A DNA stretch of 64,000 nt from positions 1,231,001-1,295,000 of the forward strand of contig VCAZ01000049.1 of NCBI GenBank assembly GCA_005784505.1, given 5' to 3'. Each line of letters starts with the position of its first letter. Within the stretch, counting starts at the first letter, position 1. This stretch comes from Bagarius yarrelli (taxonomy: Eukaryota; Chordata; Actinopteri; Siluriformes; Sisoridae). The notes under the pieces are model-generated. The model saw only the letters and a list, made by a program, of their open reading frames with translations, did not search any database and was not told the origin of the DNA. Below are positions 37,810 through 49,419 of the stretch, piece by piece. Both the position numbers and the translations under genes were made by a program.

Positions 37810-39560
37810 TAGGTTTTTTTATTTCAACTGTATGGTTATAAAAATATGGCTTGTGTTTGTTAAATGTTAAAAGGCCTGTTTTATAGTAAGAACGTTGCTC
37901 TACTGCGGTTCTACAGGTTCACCGTTTCTGAGAATTTTATGATCAATTGTGCATTAGAGATTGTTCATGATTCACTTTCTAAATAGTCATAATCAATAGT
38001 CTAAATTTACTAATGTTTTCTCTGGACTATCATAAATCATTTTTATTAAGTTTTTATAATTTTATGTTGGGATCCCATGTTAATCCAAAAATCGTCATTG
38101 TTAGTAATTTGTTCCAGAATTAATGAATTTCTGGTCCCAGCCAATAAGATATTTTTCAGAATTTAGTTAAAATGTTAAAATGATATGTCAGTTTGTTTGT
38201 GGACAAAAAAGAGAAATATTAAAAAATGGGTTTATGGATTTTAATTGTTTATGTTCAACAAAAAATCCAGGATTACATCCCACTTATTATCATAATAATG
38301 AATTAATCAGTAATTACTGCTGGGATGGTGTGATTCAGCCACATGCAACACAGATTTATTGTTACTATGAGAGATGATTAGTTATCGATTACAGCATTAC
38401 CCACAATCCTTACAGTCCCTCTTACACCTCAACAATTTGTCAACAATGTTTTAAAACAAGTTTTATCCATTTTTAGGTATATGTTCATGTCCCTGTTATT
38501 ACCTAGGTTATAAGCATGTTATAGCGGCTATAAACATCTGTTTCAGCTCCTTTTCTTACTTTCCTAAAGTTCTTAAAACCACAAAAAATTTCATAATATA
38601 GAAACCACTCAAAGAAACCACAAAAGCACAAAGTCTTTCTTGTAACAAAAAAGAAAACTGTAAATGCACTATTAGCTTAATCAAAAACAAACAAACAACA
38701 AACAAATAAATAAAAAGTCTCCACATAGAAAACATTATTATAGTAGTATTTATTAACATAACTATGGACACACACTGAACTAATGGAGATACATTTACAT
38801 GTGAACAGTGCGGTAGTTTTTTGCAGACATACAGTGTGACTCTCTTTCTCTCAGTCCACTAAAGTAAAATTCTCTCTGTTTTTGTTATTTGATTCTTCAC
38901 AACAGAACAGAGAAGGATTTCACAAACAATTTATTGTAAATTGCAGGAAAATTGGCTTCAGAGGTTGAAGCCAGCAAAAAAAAAAAGTCTGGGTTCAGAT
39001 GATCCTGTTATTTATTCACAGAGGCTCTCATGACTGTTCCACAGGGTTCTCTTATTTCAAAATAACCCATGAGTCTCCTCGCAAGCCTTCCAGCCCCCTT
39101 TCATTTGCCGTTTCAAATGTATTAATGGTCCAGAACCTTCCTGTATGAGCCTGGACCTCTCCCTAATGAAAACACTCTGTGGCTGAATCCCAGTGCGGTA
39201 ATCAGTCTGGGCCTCTAGAGTGAGAGGGCTGCAACTGCACTGCAGAAAGAGCCCTGCAATGACCCCTGGTCCAGGCCCTTTCACCCTGAGAGCTGCCATG
39301 CGCCTCAGCTCCAATACCATGCTTGGAAACTATACAGTGTTGGGTTTGTCTCAGTTTGACAACTGCGTTTCTAATAAAAAAAATATTTCTGTCAAATATT
39401 TTCTTTATTGCAATTCGATAACCGAAAATCTAAGATGTTAATCATCATTTGTGAAATTAATCTGAAATCACTTTAACACTCTTATAACATTTAAAAGATT
39501 CTCTGACTGACAGCATGAGACATGGGCTAACTTTGTCTCTCTAAATTTCCATCATATATG
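37810..39560. other. Unique non-coding sequence
   Basis: AT-rich, nothing recognised. 39080-39320 is a GC-richer patch without a domain-bearing frame. Confidence 0.4.
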
Positions 39561-39900
39561 ATGGAGTGTGGCAACCTGTTTTTGTGTTTGTTTTTCAGGA
39601 AATGTATAGCGCTGTGTTTGGGCATGCAGCTCGCCTACTGTCTGAAGTTCTATTGCAAAGCTATCAGGTGAAAGTGGCCAGATGTGGCGACCCAGAAAGC
39701 ACTGCAGCTGCATGCAACCCTGCGCCCCGCATCTGTTTTAGCTTGTCCATCTTCCATGACAGGCCTGCTGAGTTGCTGCTTCCATTGCCAGGAGATAATA
39801 TCTTTTACAGTTTTGCCAAACTGACAGCAGACAGCAGGCGTAAAAAGCACCTGACAGTAATCAAACTCTTCACTGCTAATTACAGGTAGAGAGAAAAGGA
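39560..39900. promoter_or_regulatory. Candidate conserved non-coding element
   Basis: Balanced composition over more than 300 bases, with a frame open on each strand (107 and 127 codons) but no domain and no clear start context. Contains gcagctgcatgc (39706-39717) and ggagataatatc (39791-39802, GATA-like). A conserved enhancer or an unrecognised exon are both possible; I favour non-coding. Confidence 0.3.
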
Positions 39901-40008
39901 GTTTAGCATGCAGAAATAGACTGTGGTAAATTTCAATTAAGAGGATTAACATGATTAGGAAATAAAATATATGAATAAATAATAATATGCAGAAAATTAA
40001 ATGATATA

Positions 40009-40134
40009 CATTTACATTTATGGCATTTGGCAAATGCCCTTACCCAGAGCGACCTACATTTATCTCCTTTATACAACTGAGCAATTAATGGTTAAGGGCG
40101 TTGCTTAGTGGCCCAACAGTGGCAGCTTGGTGGT
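40009..40134 (-). repeat. tRNA-derived SINE, 5' truncated
   Basis: Tail catttacatttatggcatttgg, then cccagagcgacctacattt, the actgagcaattaatgg block and aacagtggcagcttggtgg. The B box and head are missing. Confidence 0.82.
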
Positions 40135-40539
40135 AATAAGTACAACACTCATGCATAAACTTATCTATATATAACTATTGCTACACTCAATTCTACACAA
40201 TTTCCCAAATAGTAAATGAAGTCGATTCCATTTGCTGTTTAAAAGAGCTGTTGAAATTCTTGTACTAGTACTAAAACTGCACCATGCATTATTACAAGGT
40301 CCCCTTTAAACAATGCATTACAATAACTCTAACCGTAGCAATATTGTACAGCTATAGCGCTGTATTAAAAGAGCCACTTCCTCATTTTCCTCATGTGACA
40401 AAACAAAAACCAAAAAAAGAACACTTCACCCACTATCATTAAAGCCCAGCACTACACTTATAAATTCTGTGGTGCTGCATGGTCAGTGCTCTGTTAGCAT
40501 AGCTCAACTCACTCATTTGCTATCTTAGAAGTTGTGGTT

Positions 40540-40890
40540 CGGGCTTCCCACGTGATCATTACCTCGGAATGACAGAACGAAGAGCTTTTCCACTTTTCAT
40601 TCCAAGCGCCATCCCCACCATCTCCTTGTACCCGCATCTGAAGGGCCTCTTCTCAGTAATGTTCAGCAGTTCAGCTCAGAGAAAAAAAAAAATCAAATTT
40701 TGGTATGTGGCAGCCGGGAATGAATTTCCAAGTCTGCCTAAACCACATAAAAAAAGCCCAGCCACCTCCATTATTCTGGCTGCAGTGTTGTATGTTTGTA
40801 AGGAGCTGGGCCCACGCTGCATGCAGCCCACATTACTTGACAGCTTGATGGACTCTTTAATAGTGATTCACTGGCTGTATCTTGGGAGAT
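40540..40890. promoter_or_regulatory. Candidate conserved non-coding element
   Basis: Homopolymer-poor except for one A-run, with ccattattctggctgcag (40769-40786) and gctgcatgcagccc (40816-40829), a palindromic core. The 107-codon frame through it has no family features. Confidence 0.28.
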
Positions 40891-40912
40891 AAAAATGGAA
40901 TACAGAAAGAGC

Positions 40913-40913
<1 letters not shown>

Positions 40914-40950
<37 letters not shown>

Positions 40951-40957
40951 AAAAGAA
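40914..40957. repeat. (GA)n microsatellite
   Basis: GA run passing into aaagaaaaaga-type low complexity. Confidence 0.92.
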
Positions 40958-41309
40958 AAAATGTAATAAAGAAAAAATAAAGCCTTTTAAAGGTTCCAAG
41001 GTAGCAGAGAGTCAGGTGTAGTTACTGATTTTTAAAATCAGAAGTGTTTACAATGTTGGCTAGTGCTTCTGATCATTAATAGCAATTTTTATCAGAACAA
41101 TCGACACTGGCAAAGCGACTTAGGTCAAATCAAAACCGTTTCAAAGCGTTCTTTCTATCTGTCCCTTAGTGTTATGTATACGAACAATTGTTAAAAAAAA
41201 AAGTTTATGAAACCTTTTGCCCAAAGAAAAACCTTTCTCTATGAATCATATTGAATAAATATATTGAAAAAATAAAATTTGTGTTTATCCAATTTTTTTC
41301 AAGAAGATA

Positions 41310-41500
41310 CACTATACGGACAAATGTATTGGGACACCTGACCATCACATATGTGTTATTTTAGTTCCAGTGATAAAAAAATATAAATGCTAGTATATCC
41401 AGAACCATTCTGGGCAATTCTTTGTTCTGTGGCAACAGTTTAGGGAAAATACAGTTACGGTGTGTTGGAAAGGTGTCCACAAATCTTCTGCCAAATAGTG
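41310..41500. mobile_element. Tc1-type MITE with TA duplication
   Basis: Starts cactatacggacaaatgtattgggacacctg. Ends ggtgtccacaaatcttctgccaaatagtg, which is the inverted counterpart. Flanked by TA at 41308-41309 and 41501-41502. Only 191 bp long, so nearly everything between the ends is gone, but the sub-terminal ctgtggcaacagtttagggaa block survives. Transposase cannot be made; mobilisation would have needed an intact relative. Confidence 0.87.
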
Positions 41501-41504
41501 TATA

Positions 41505-42110
41505 TAGGACATCCCAGGGTGGGTCTTGTTCTTCTATAGCAGCTTGTAAGCAGTAATCATGGTTCGTCAGTGTGGTTTTGCTTGTGCGTCTTGCCCCACA
41601 ATATTTCGTTTTCCAACCATTTCTCGATCAAGTAAAATATGGTTAAAACTGATTCACTCTGAAGAGTGGGGAAATTGTGGGAGGATTTACTTGGCAGGCA
41701 TTTACATTTCTTTCTACCTCAGACTGATTTTGAATGTCAGCCTCAGAGCTTCTCTATTTGCAGAGGAAATTACACTATTTTTCACTGTTCAGACATGTCT
41801 GATGCCTTCCAGTGATGACCCTGTGTCTGTCTTTCACCGTCAATGCTACTGATGAGTAGTGACTCAAACGTGTGCCATAACTTTAAAAACACACAGCATC
41901 TCAGTGTCTAGATCCAACGATCATCCTTGTTAAAGTCAACAGGCATGGACTAAATGACGCGGTGTGAAATACTCCACAGTTAAAAAGAATCACAACTTAA
42001 ACTTTTCACTGCTTAGCATGATTAGGTACTTTGTTAAGCTACTGCCAATTGTTGTTTAGATTGGACAGGAAAATGGAGGAACCTTTACGTAAATCCATCA
42101 GGCATAGTCA
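41505..42110. other. Unique non-coding sequence
   Basis: A 97-codon plus frame at 41559-41852 has no recognised domain. Nothing else seen. Confidence 0.35.
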
Positions 42111-42116
42111 CTTTGA

Positions 42117-42294
42117 TTTACATTTACATTTCTGGTATTTGGCGGACACCTTTATCCAAAGCCACTTACATATTTATCTTACATATTTTATCTAAATGGG
42201 CAGGGGCCCAGCAGTGGCTGCTTGGTGGTTCTGGGAGTTAACCTCATGATCAGCCATTTGGCAGCCCAACTCCTCAACCACTAAGCTACCACTT
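42117..42294 (-). repeat. tRNA-derived SINE
   Basis: Tail tttacatttacatttctgg, then ggcggacacctttatcc and agccacttacat, the ggggcccagcagtggctgc block, a degraded B box ctgggagttaacctc, and head gcagcccaactcctcaacc with aagctaccac. Minus orientation, close to full length. Confidence 0.85.
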
Positions 42295-42299
42295 TTAAA

Positions 42300-44955
42300 A
42301 GAAAATACATCAACATATAAAGTCAAATCATGGATGTTAAGTTATTTTCTTTTTTACCTGAGCTTCTTAAAGCCAGCACTTTGATAAAACTTGACACCAC
42401 ATTGAATGTTGAACAGTGTGTAGCCATTAGAGCTCCTGTACGGGGTGTGAGGATCTAACCCAAAGCCCTCATTGATTTTTAGTTTCATATATCTTTAATG
42501 AAGGGATTAAATACGTGTTTAGGAAGCACAAGACTGGGCTTAAGTGGTGTTTGTCAGAGTGGCTTAAAACACACAGAACCCTGGCAAAAATCTCCCCAAG
42601 GTGAGGATGCTCATTTAGAGAGAAACCATTAGTAGAGTGATGTCATGGGTTTTCACATCAACCAACCTGTCATCGACCAGGCGCAGGCCACCAGGCATTG
42701 CCAACACAGCCACTGCCAAGGCAAAGCACAACACGCTACCAAGCAAGCAAATCTCAAATCTCCTGCTGTGCTGATGTCAGATATGGAAACTATTATCATT
42801 TATGTTTTATGTCATATCACAGGCAACAGAACCCAGATGTGGAAACTTTAGAAGAACAAAACTGCAAATATGCCATATAGTAGAGTATAAGCAAGTCGAG
42901 CTGGGCAGATACTTAGCGAAAAGTATGCATAATGCACATCAGTGGTATTGATCAGTCTAAAATCTGCCCTGCACATCTCACCCACAGGTTATCATAGCAT
43001 CGTTACCATCCGGAGTTTAGGGATGTGGCAATGATACGGCAAATGGACCTGCTATTGATTTTGCATAGCCAGGCAAATGGCAGATGGAGATGGGAAGACG
43101 AGCGTGTGGATAGAGAGCAAAGCGGGAGTGGAAGAGGGCAAGGGCAAGCTGGCTTTCTACTGTCAGATGATACAGAGCCACAGTCTTTGGGGTCACTGCC
43201 CCCAAACTGACAGATCACTTACATTTCAATGCTTCAAGAGGAAATCTCTTAATAGTTGGGCAAAATGGGCATAAGCCCCACATAATTGACCACCATGATC
43301 AACTGAAATATTTTATAGTAAGAATGAGTGATTAGAGTGGTATGACCTGAAAAAAATGATGAAAGGCTCGTTATTGCATATTTAAACTTTACCATCAAAT
43401 AGGAGTGAGAAAAATAATGATACAAGCGATACTTCCTGTCAGGAAAAAGGATATCCTGAGGCACAATAATAAAGACCTTAAGTGCTGACAATGAAGATAT
43501 TGTGTTTACCTTCTGAATATACTGCTGGACAAAAGCAGAGTTCATCCTGGTCTTCCAAAGCCTAACTGTTTTTACATGCTGCTTGTCTGTGTTTGGGTGA
43601 CATCATTGTTGCAGACAATTAAATAAAGTCCAGTGGAAACAAAGTTTGAGATTCATGTTCCAGCATGTCACTCCATGAGGAATGAGAAACTTCCTCTGGG
43701 ATCCAACTTGTCCAACGGCTAAATTGTCCCTCTCTTGTTCCCGCTGCTCATTTGTTTTAAAATGGTTGATTAACTGAGAATGTGCACAACCGTGTGTTTT
43801 GTTTCCGCGCCATGAACGGTGTCATAAATATTTGCTGTGCATTAAATACTTTTGCAGAAAATAATAATAACTCTTTCTGCACTGCAGGTCTATGAAGATA
43901 AAGGCCAACAAAAATATATCTTAAGTACGGCAGTGAAGAAACTCACCAGTCTGTACAACTGAGCTGAATAAAGATGGAGATAACTAAGAATCTATATTCT
44001 AGACTAAAATAAAGAATAGTTCCATGCAGCATTTCATGCAAGGGCTCCGTCTTTAACCCACACTGGCAGAAATTAATCAAATTAATATAAAAAAACAGAA
44101 TACTGATGTTTAATTGTTCTTTAATAATGTAAAAAATAAAACACACTGGCGCATGCTGGGAGTAATATCACATGGCTCCAAACTAGTTTGTTACTCTTAC
44201 TACACTGAGGTTAATTATTACTTCGTAGACCTTTTTTTATATTAGCAATTACTATTTTAATAATTTTTATTAAACAGCATCCTTCATTTTAGCCTTTTCA
44301 AGTGTCATTTAGCATCTTGGAAAAGTTATTACACTAACATTTTTTGTATAGTAATTTTAACAAAATATAGATATTAAAAAGCAAAGTTACATGAATCTAA
44401 AAATATATATTTCAGTTTATTAACAATTATATTTGTCGATAGAACAGAGAGAAGTAACAACTCTTTAACACTGATACCAACTGTTTTCCTGTTATAGTTT
44501 ACATAATAGAAGCTACTAAAATAAATACTTAACTAGGGTTACTGTATGACTTTTTCAGTCTCTATTAGCGTTAGAAGCTATGACACACACACACACACAC
44601 AGACGCAGCTTGTCATGCCACAAAGAAACCACAAAGCATATTATTCTCCATTCTGAAGACTTTCCCAGGATGGGAAACTTCCTAAGAAATGACACAGCGC
44701 TTACACTTCAGCCTCTTTAAACAAACATCTGCACTATATAAACATTTTTTTGGAATCGTTTAAACATGACACATTTTAAATGCACAGTATTAGCACTAAA
44801 TTATCAGAAGCAACTGTTAAGCTGGTAATAGTATACAAATAAGCGCATCTTAGGAGGAGTGCATTGAAATAAATATAATGATGTGATGTGAATCTTAAAC
44901 AGCATTATTGTATTTAACCGTTTCTGACCAATCGGATTACATAAATACTTAAGTA
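42300..44955. other. Unique non-coding sequence
   Basis: No exon or RNA gene. A short (CA)n lies at 44582-44600. Overlapping frames at 43003-43274 on both strands cross a GA-rich patch and are not called. Confidence 0.4.
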
Positions 44956-45107
44956 GATGGTATAAATAGAGCATGGGTTTTATTTCCAGCACAACCAGGT
45001 TGCCACCACTGAGCTGCTTTTTAAGGGCCCAAGCCTCCAACTGCACAGTGTGATAAGAATCAGATAAATATAAAGTCACTCTGGATAAATTATAGAAATG
45101 TAATTGT
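44956..45107 (+). repeat. tRNA-derived SINE, strongly degraded
   Basis: The B-box area is decayed (gggttttatttccagc). Then accaggttgccaccact, aagggcccaagcc, and taaagtcactctggataa before a lost tail. Order and spacing match the other copies. Confidence 0.6.
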
Positions 45108-46269
45108 GAGCATAAATGATATACTTATTTTATAAACCATAAATCATCTTCCTGTACTTTATATACCGTAGCCTCAAACAGTTTTTAATAAACTGATACT
45201 GACAGTAATCCGTCTGTATCCTTGCAGGCTGTGTTTGAAATAGCTTTTCAGTCGAAAGTAATATTTAACAGCTCGCTAAAACTGTTGATTTTGCATTAAA
45301 GGGGAATAGCTTAGCTTCACTCGGCTGAAAGTTTTACTTTAAACAAAACAACCATTTGTTTGGGGAATCCATCCTGTCACGCCACGTCCTTGAGAGACAG
45401 CCGTGTGTAACTGCACCGTCCAGCTGCAGAGGATGTACCCTCAGACCCGATGTGAATCATCAGACTGTCTGTTTTTACTTTCTACTCATTAAAAACAGTG
45501 CAGGTGGATCCTCACTCTCAGCTGGGGGTGGTCACATTAGTGTGCGCTACAGAGAGTGAGGTCCACACTGTCCCTCTTTAAACAACAGTGGGTGTCATTA
45601 ACATGTGAACAATACATTACATCCAGGGAAGCATCTTTCATAAGCGTCTCCGTTATTAGTTAACCTCGTTATGACAGGGTCACGAAATGTTCAAGGTAGG
45701 GTAAAAGTACTTAGAACCACTGCGGGTCAGGGTGCAACGGATTTTATATAAAAAAAAAAAAGTGCTCTCATGTTGTTAATGTTTTGGCAGCAACAAAAGA
45801 GAAGGAAAGAGATACAGAGGGAAGAGAAAGCGAGAACTCTTAAATCTTTCATGCTAAATGATACTCCGTGAAGCTATTTGCTGAACAGAAAACAGATAGA
45901 TGGATCGATTACAGTAGGGCAAAAGGAGAGGAACCTGAAGGTTCAGTAATAACACACAGACATATCTCGATAGCACATATACTGGAAATATGATATTCAA
46001 TGGCAAAACATGATGATGTGCTCCAGATTTTAAAGAATATGAAAGAATAATGTGGTACAACTCTTAAAAATAATCACTGACTGAAGAATGTGTTAGGAGC
46101 CCTTCACATATCGCATCTTTTGCATGCTTAATTTCATTATTTTAAATGTTGACGTGTGGTAAAAGCTCACAAATAGAGAGCGACGCGGTCACAACAAACA
46201 TCTATTGCTGAAATTTCCCTTTTTTAAGAAAGTGCAGCTTATAGTTGCTTTGCCTGACTCCCTGCAAAA

Positions 46270-46420
46270 AATTGGAAAACGCTCTTACCCAGAGCAACTT
46301 GGTAGAGCTCACCAGCTTTATGAGATAAACTGAGACCCAGCAGCAACAGCTTAGTGGTCCTGAGACTTAAACTTAAAACCTTTTAATCAGCAGGTCACTT
46401 TTTATCCATGGAGCTACGAC
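46270..46420 (-). repeat. tRNA-derived SINE, strongly degraded
   Basis: gctcttacccagagcaactt and the cccagcagcaacagcttag block, then aatcagcaggtcac and gagctacgac. Order fits a minus-strand copy. The tail is lost. Confidence 0.55.
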
Positions 46421-46429
46421 GTTTCCATA

Positions 46430-47984
46430 CCAAACTAAATAGTTTTTATAATAACTTAAAACTGCTTATTATTTAAACCTATTTTTTCTGAATTGCATTT
46501 TTTTCTGAATTGAAGATGTTGACCATAATGTTACTATCCCAATTCAATGATTATTATTTCTTTAATAACTGCGTGCTTTTAATGTTTATAATTTGTATTC
46601 GATTATGTGGTTCATTTACCATACAAATCCTTGTACATTTTTTAATAAAGAAATTAAACATTAGAACATTAAAAAGTTGGAATAAATACATCTATATTAA
46701 ATTACACTACTACTACTGCTGCTGTGTAGTTTCAAATCTTTCTGACCAATCAGATTTAAGAATTGGTAGATAAAGCAATACAGAACCAAAACATGTTTAT
46801 CAGCACGGTATGGCAGTACTTAAAAATTACTGCACATGTTCTCAGTCAACTCTCTCTGTGAATTTGCAGGAAGTGTGTGTGCATGACCACTGGAAGTTAG
46901 GTTTGGTGAGGGCAGAGTAAGTAGGAAGAGATTTGGGCCAGGGCCTCTCACCCCACTGCGGTGCAAAGCGGATATTGGTGTGTCAGCACCGATGCACGCT
47001 CTAGTGTGGCCTCTTGAATGAGGGGCACGTGGAAAAAGATGGATTGCTGCCTTATAAAGCACAAACTGTCATATGGATTACTATCACAGCTGGACGCTGT
47101 TGATGTTTCTTTGAAGCCTTAGTCATATTAAGGAAGTTCTGCATTGCTAAATCCACAAAAGACATTTTTGTGAGGTAAACGGTGCAGAGCAGAGTCATAA
47201 CCGTGATAGAGCAGCAAATCAAAAGAAGTCACGCTGCTCTATAAGGCCATATTGTCACTCTGTATATGATGGATCAGGAAATGGGGAGTGGCGCAGGAGG
47301 GAGCGGATTTCCTTAGGAGACAGAATAAAGTTGTGCTGGATGAGCTATAAGAGCAATCACTGTGCCAGCATTGACAAGTCCTGGCATTCACTTTGGCGTC
47401 GCCTCAACCGCTCCCTATGCCACAGGGGTGTTGGAGGACATCGGAGGGGGATGTAATTAGGAATAAAATTGCCCACTGGCCTAATCCATTCGCACTGCTG
47501 AGTGTGGAGAGAGCTGTGATGAATATGCACACTGCTAAAAGCATACATGACATGCTCATCAGAAAAGTGACAGTGGCACTTTGACTTTCAGGGCTTCTTT
47601 ACCTGTCATCGCTGCTGACATTTGGGGGACGAGCCTGCAGAGATTGGACAGACATGCGGGACAAGGAGACATAGAAGCCTCCGGCTCTGATTAATGACAT
47701 GTTCCACGTCCATAAGAAGGATTTGTCTCTGGAGTATGGAGAAGCGGCAGTCGACTCACAGTAATAAAGTAGAAATTGAGCTGTAACGTAAACCGTATAT
47801 TTTATGACATAGAATTGTGTGATTGCTGTGTAGAGCAGGAGGTGAAATATAAATGTGCAGAATTAAAAGGAAATCCCACAGTTATATTTTCTACTGGATT
47901 TAGTTGGGGGTTTTTTTGTTTGTTTTTTTTTTACAACAAAAAAATAATAGTGCTCTTGTCTAATTCTTACACTTACATCATAAG
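46430..47984. other. Unique non-coding sequence
   Basis: 46430-46790 is AT-rich. 47080-47700 is more balanced in composition and could hold a conserved element. No exon identified. Confidence 0.35.
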
Positions 47985-48139
47985 ACTTACATTTATTTTA
48001 AATTCTAAACAGCTGAGTTTTTTGGGGTTAAGGGCCTTGCTCAGGGGCCCAGCACCGAATGCATGGTGGTGCTTGAAGCTGGTAATTGAACCTGCGATCT
48101 TCCAAACAGCATCCCAACAACTTAACCAATGAGCTACAA
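47985..48139 (-). repeat. tRNA-derived SINE
   Basis: cttacatttattttaaatt, then gttaagggccttgctcagg, ggggcccagcaccg, a B-box relic ggtaattgaacctgcg, and head blocks caacaacttaaccaatgagc. It ends about 11 bases before a Tc1-like terminus. Confidence 0.75.
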
Positions 48140-48149
48140 GTTTTCTGGC

Positions 48150-48573
48150 CACTACATGGCTAACTCACCATCAGATTCATACTTGGTTTCTCTCCAGTCT
48201 GTTGCCACAAATTTGGTTCTTATGTACTGTAACCTTACAGTTTCCCTCCATTGAAACTTAGAGGTCTAAACATCACTGCAGCATGACAAATCTACAGTGC
48301 ACAAAGCAGATGAGCTCCATAAAGACACAATTTGCCAGGGCTGAAGGGGAACTGAAGGCCGACCTCCTCATCAAATATTAGTGTCTCATCTTATTAATAA
48401 AGTTGTATCTGAATAATCACAAATTTCCACAGCCGGAATCCAAAATGTAGTGGAAAGCATTTGCAGAGAAATGCTGGTTATTATAACAGCAAAATAGGAA
48501 AAAATTGAATAGGATGTTCAAAATCACATATGGTTATGATGTCAGGTGTCCATAAACTTTTGACCGTGTAGTG
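48150..48573 (+). mobile_element. Tc1/mariner-like relic
   Basis: Right end caggtgtccataaacttttg...gtgtagtg followed by TA (48574-48575) is clear. The left end cactacatggc is decayed and its TA is lost. Internal phrases gtctgttgccacaaatttgg (48198), atgagctccataaagaca (48310) and tccaaaatgtagtggaaagc (48439) follow transposase order on the plus strand. No open frame. About 420 bp, heavily deleted. Confidence 0.8.
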
Positions 48574-48579
48574 TATCTG

Positions 48580-49000
48580 ACCAAGCACTCGCACCAACAA
48601 CTGTGTCTGCATATATTCTAAAAACGTGTGACTAACTAACAGGATCCCAGACCGGACGTCTAGTCTCAAACATTTTTTCTGGGTCTAAAAAAAGGCTGAA
48701 AATCTTAACTTTTCCTTTGTGTATATTTTTTTCTACATGCAGCTCTGATTCGGTTACAGCCTGTGGGAGAATGTACTGTACGTAAAAAATGTAAATGTCT
48801 GTAAGTACGTACATTCACATCCTATAGATGAGTGTTCAAAGTTCCCATGGGAGAAAAAACTTAGCAGATGTTAGGAGGATGTAGTCATTGGAGGGACACG
48901 GGCCAAAAGCTAACAGCTAAAAGAGACAAAAAAAGGGAAGTATCCTTAAATCATTTCTAATTCTGACGCCAGGAGTATCAAAGCACAGATCATAAAAGAT
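48580..49000. other. Unique non-coding sequence
   Basis: Nothing recognised. Confidence 0.35.
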
Positions 49001-49007
49001 GAGACAA

Positions 49008-49414
49008 TCAGGCTAAATCTTGTAGAAAGGCAAGAATTCTGGGTATGTCGATGTGATCCCTGTCCCTATCTCCCATTCTCTCATCTGTCTCCACCGGCTC
49101 TGATGTTCGAATGCCTTCCCAAAGCTGATTGGGGTTAATGTCCTGAACAATGAGTGAAACCTTGCCCTTCTGTTCCACATTATGCTCTTTAGAGGCCCAG
49201 TATGGTCCTGCTTTGGGGAGGACGTGAGCCATCACCTCAAAATAATATTTCCCAGATATACAAGCAGGCCTGCATGTGGGATCACTCTGTGTCCGGTCAG
49301 CAGATTGGTTCCTATCATCAGTCTTGCTGTTTTCTTAATTTGTTCCTCCTTATTTTTTACAACATAATCATTAATAACCCTTCTCGCAATTTTGAGTCTT
49401 CCGTTTGCTTGCAT
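49008..49414 (-). other. Two overlapping minus-strand frames, possible decayed coding sequence
   Basis: Frame one (49232-49414) includes VINDYVVKNKEEQIKKTARL; frame two (49008-49235) includes SLIVQDINPNQLWEGIRTSE. Both are rich in charged and polar residues with protein-like composition, and the second begins as the first ends, as expected after a frameshift. I do not recognise a family. Could be a transposon or retrocopy fragment, or chance. Confidence 0.25.
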
Positions 49415-49419
49415 GTGTG

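Noticed and set aside
39566..40033. Opposed frames of 107 and 127 codons that could be an exon
   Set aside because: Both strands are open, there is no domain, and the sequence reads more like a conserved non-coding block.
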